From assembly GCA_964600665.1 (NCBI GenBank), contig CAZRKC010000013.1, positions 1 through 53,835 on the forward strand: a stretch of DNA of 53,835 nucleotides, in the 5' to 3' direction. This document shows, piece by piece, positions 51,762 through 53,835 of the stretch. The stretch's first letter is position 1, and every line of letters starts with the position of its first letter. Under the pieces are notes generated by a model. It was given only the letters and a program-made list of their open reading frames with translations. It was not told where the DNA came from and did not search any database. The translations under genes were made by a program, and so were the position numbers. The stretch is from CAZRKC01 sp964600665. Its GTDB lineage: Bacteria > Bacillota > SLNR01.

Positions 51762-53768
51762 CTAATTATTATCCTGCCGCAGTCGTCCGCTGACTAACCC
51801 TTCAATTTCAAACAGCATGTCCCGCAATTGCGCCGCCTTCTCAAACTCTAAACTGCGTGCTGCTTTTTTCATATCTTTTTGCAGATTCACCGCCAGCTCT
51901 CTCAATGCTTTTTTTGGCATTTGATGCAACGGAATCTCTGGGAGATATGCCGTCGGATCCTCTGAAACCATTCGTGTCGCTTCTAATACATCCCGCACTG
52001 CTTTCTGGATGGACTGTGGCTCGATATGGTACTGCTGGTTAAACTCCAGCTGTATGTCCCTTCTTCTGGTCGTTTCCTGAATTGCCCTTTGCATGGAGTC
52101 AGTTATCTTGTCAGCATACATAATCACTTTCCCGTCAATATGTCTGGCTGCTCGACCAATCGTTTGGATCAATGAAGTATCCGAACGTAAAAAACCTTCT
52201 TTGTCTGCATCCAATATTGCAACCAATGAAACTTCCGGCAAATCCAAACCTTCTCGCAAAAGATTGATCCCCACTAATACATCAAACTTCCCTAACCGTA
52301 AATCCCTGATGATCTGCATTCGTTCCAGTGTATGGATTTCTGAGTGCAGGTAGTTAACCTTCACACCTGCTCCTTTCAAATATTCTGTAAGATCCTCTGC
52401 CATCCGTTTGGTCAGCGTCGTCACTAAAACCCGGTCATGATTGCGGACCCGTGCCCGGATCTCCTCTAAAAGATCATCAATTTGTCCTTTGACAGGTTTA
52501 ACAACCACATCCGGATCGACCAGCCCCGTCGGTCTGATAATCTGCTCAACAATTTGATTGCTGTTGGTCCGCTCATATGGCCCGGGTGTGGCGGAGACAT
52601 AAATCACTTGGTTTATATGGTCCTCGAATTCTTCAAAAAACAGCGGTCGGTTATCATAAGCAGAAGGCAGTCGAAACCCATATTCAACTAACGTGTCTTT
52701 TCTTGATCGATCGCCATGGTACATGCCACGCACCTGGGGCAATGTCACATGAGATTCATCGATAACCAGTAAAAAGTCATCTGGAAAATAATCCAACAAA
52801 GTGTTCGGTGTTTGGCCGGGCTCACGCTGGGTCAGGTGACGGGAATAGTTCTCGATCCCAGGGCAATACCCCATTTCCTGAAGCATTTCAATATCATAGC
52901 GCGTGCGTTGTTCCAAGCGTTGAGCTTCAAGGAGTTTATTGGTTTCTTTCAGAAATTTTAAACGCAGCTCCAGTTCCTGTTTGATACTTTCAATAGCGAC
53001 CGTCATATTCTCTGGTGTCGTGATAAAATGCGAGGCTGGGTAGATGGCGATATGGCTTCGTTCACCCAGGATTTCTCCATTAAGCACATCAATTTCTGTG
53101 ATTCGCTCGATTGTGTTCCCAAAAAATTCGACTCGAACCGCTTTTTCTGTGTACGACACTGGATATATTTCAACAATATCACCACGTACACGGAAATTTC
53201 CGCGAACAAAGTCATAGTCATTTCGCTCGTATTGGATTTCAACGAGTTTATGCAGGATTTCATCTCTGTCTCGTTCCATTCCTTTCCGTAAAGAGAGCAC
53301 CATATTCCGATAATCAACGGGGGATCCTAAACTGTATATACAGGATACACTGGCAACGATAATCACATCTCGTCGCTCGAATAAAGAGCAAGTTGCAGAA
53401 TGTCGCATCTTATCAATCTCGTCATTGATTGATGCATCCTTCTCGATATACATATCTGCCGATGGGATGTAAGCCTCGGGCTGATAATAGTCGTAATAAC
53501 TAACAAAATATTCCACTGCATTGTCTGGGAAAAACGCTTTAAACTCACTGCATAGCTGCGCTGCCAAAGTCTTATTGTGGGCAAGAACCAGTGTTGGACG
53601 TTGTAACGCTTGAATGACATGGGCAACGGTAAACGTTTTCCCGGACCCGGTCACTCCAAGCAGGGTTTGCTGCGGTATTCCTCGTTGGATCCCTTCCACC
53701 AGGTCGTTGATCGCTTTGGGTTGATCACCTTTGGGGTCGAAATCCGAGACTACTTTAAATTCAGACAT
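51762..53768 (-). CDS. uvrB: Excinuclease ABC subunit B
   Basis: A 668-residue helicase-like damage verifier. TLLGVTGSGKTFTVAHVIQ is Walker A; YYDYYQPEAYIPSADMYIEK is the beta-hairpin that probes DNA; VIDESHVTLPQ is the DEAD-like box; INLLREGLDLPEVSLVAILD and TIGRAARHIDGKVI are helicase motifs V and VI; the C-terminal UVR domain (about 625-660) binds UvrC. Complete. GAGGTGATA precedes ATG 53768. Confidence 0.98.
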   Translation of the reverse strand: MSEFKVVSDFDPKGDQPKAINDLVEGIQRGIPQQTLLGVTGSGKTFTVAHVIQALQRPTLVLAHNKTLAAQLCSEFKAFFPDNAVEYFVSYYDYYQPEAYIPSADMYIEKDASINDEIDKMRHSATCSLFERRDVIIVASVSCIYSLGSPVDYRNMVLSLRKGMERDRDEILHKLVEIQYERNDYDFVRGNFRVRGDIVEIYPVSYTEKAVRVEFFGNTIERITEIDVLNGEILGERSHIAIYPASHFITTPENMTVAIESIKQELELRLKFLKETNKLLEAQRLEQRTRYDIEMLQEMGYCPGIENYSRHLTQREPGQTPNTLLDYFPDDFLLVIDESHVTLPQVRGMYHGDRSRKDTLVEYGFRLPSAYDNRPLFFEEFEDHINQVIYVSATPGPYERTNSNQIVEQIIRPTGLVDPDVVVKPVKGQIDDLLEEIRARVRNHDRVLVTTLTKRMAEDLTEYLKGAGVKVNYLHSEIHTLERMQIIRDLRLGKFDVLVGINLLREGLDLPEVSLVAILDADKEGFLRSDTSLIQTIGRAARHIDGKVIMYADKITDSMQRAIQETTRRRDIQLEFNQQYHIEPQSIQKAVRDVLEATRMVSEDPTAYLPEIPLHQMPKKALRELAVNLQKDMKKAARSLEFEKAAQLRDMLFEIEGLVSGRLRQDNN

Positions 53769-53787
53769 ACTATCACCTCAGCTAGTG

Positions 53788-53801
53788 TCAAGCATTGTTC
53801 G
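53788..53801 (-). promoter_or_regulatory. Possible degenerate LexA (SOS) site upstream of uvrB
   Basis: On the minus strand CGAACAATGCTTGA has one perfect Gram-positive LexA half-site (CGAAC) but a poor second half (consensus GTTCG). uvrB is a classical SOS gene, so the site is worth noting, though weak. The window ends 34 bp further on, so the promoter is not fully visible. Confidence 0.25.
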
Positions 53802-53835
53802 CAAAATTCATCAAGCTACTCCTTTGGGGTAACGG

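Noticed and set aside
53785..53813. Seven-codon minus-strand ORF with AAAGGAG ahead of uvrB
   Set aside because: Too short to support as a gene; may be a leader peptide by chance, and the window ends too close to judge.

Overview
The window looks like a chromosome segment of an anaerobic Gram-positive bacterium of the class Clostridia. The evidence is whiA, a PhoP/PhoR pair, T-box and c-di-AMP riboswitch leaders, GTG and TTG starts with strong GGAGG ribosome binding sites, a K+-type membrane pyrophosphatase, a B12-mutase system and two genes with in-frame UGA read as selenocysteine. No rRNA or marker gene fixes the genus. Gene names rest on motif recognition in the translations; no database search was possible.

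Region 1 (1-13.1 kb) is accessory and more AT-rich. It holds the 5' end of a metallo-beta-lactamase-fold gene, a YegP-like gene and decayed fragments (serine recombinases, GNAT, cell-wall-binding repeat, IS3 OrfA). It also has a TetR / glycosyltransferase / MFS exporter cassette and a CsoR / His-rich small membrane protein / P1B metal ATPase operon. Last comes a three-gene redox operon: a deiodinase-like redoxin selenoprotein, a cysteine-rich flavin reductase and a GrdB/PrdB-like selenoprotein. The change to core genes falls at the 3' end of the tmRNA gene, a common integration site.

Region 2 (13.1-22.9 kb, all minus strand) starts with ssrA, smpB and rnr. Upstream of rnr lies a six-gene operon: opine-type dehydrogenase, D-Ala-D-Ala-ligase-like ATP-grasp enzyme, hotdog thioesterase, GlmL-like reactivase, B12-binding/TIM-barrel mutase-like protein and HD hydrolase. 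It is headed by a sigma-A-like promoter, a ydaO-type c-di-AMP riboswitch and an intrinsic terminator. I know of no described pathway with this combination, so it is my main candidate for an undescribed system.

Region 3 (22.9-33 kb) is energy metabolism: hppA, then gap-pgk-tpiA-gpmI-eno-secG, then a Na/Pi cotransporter with a PhoU-like tail behind a PhoP box. Region 4 (33-45.7 kb) holds phoR-phoP, a P-loop/Asp23 fusion protein, a beta-grasp protein, whiA-yvcK-rapZ, a glycerate/hydroxypyruvate module with an EIIA-Glc-like protein lacking its phosphohistidine, an FMN alpha-hydroxy-acid dehydrogenase, a HAD phosphatase and proC under a proline T-box. Region 5 (45.7-53.8 kb) holds a PLP trans-sulfuration enzyme and uvrC, uvrA and uvrB in transcription order uvrB-uvrA-uvrC.
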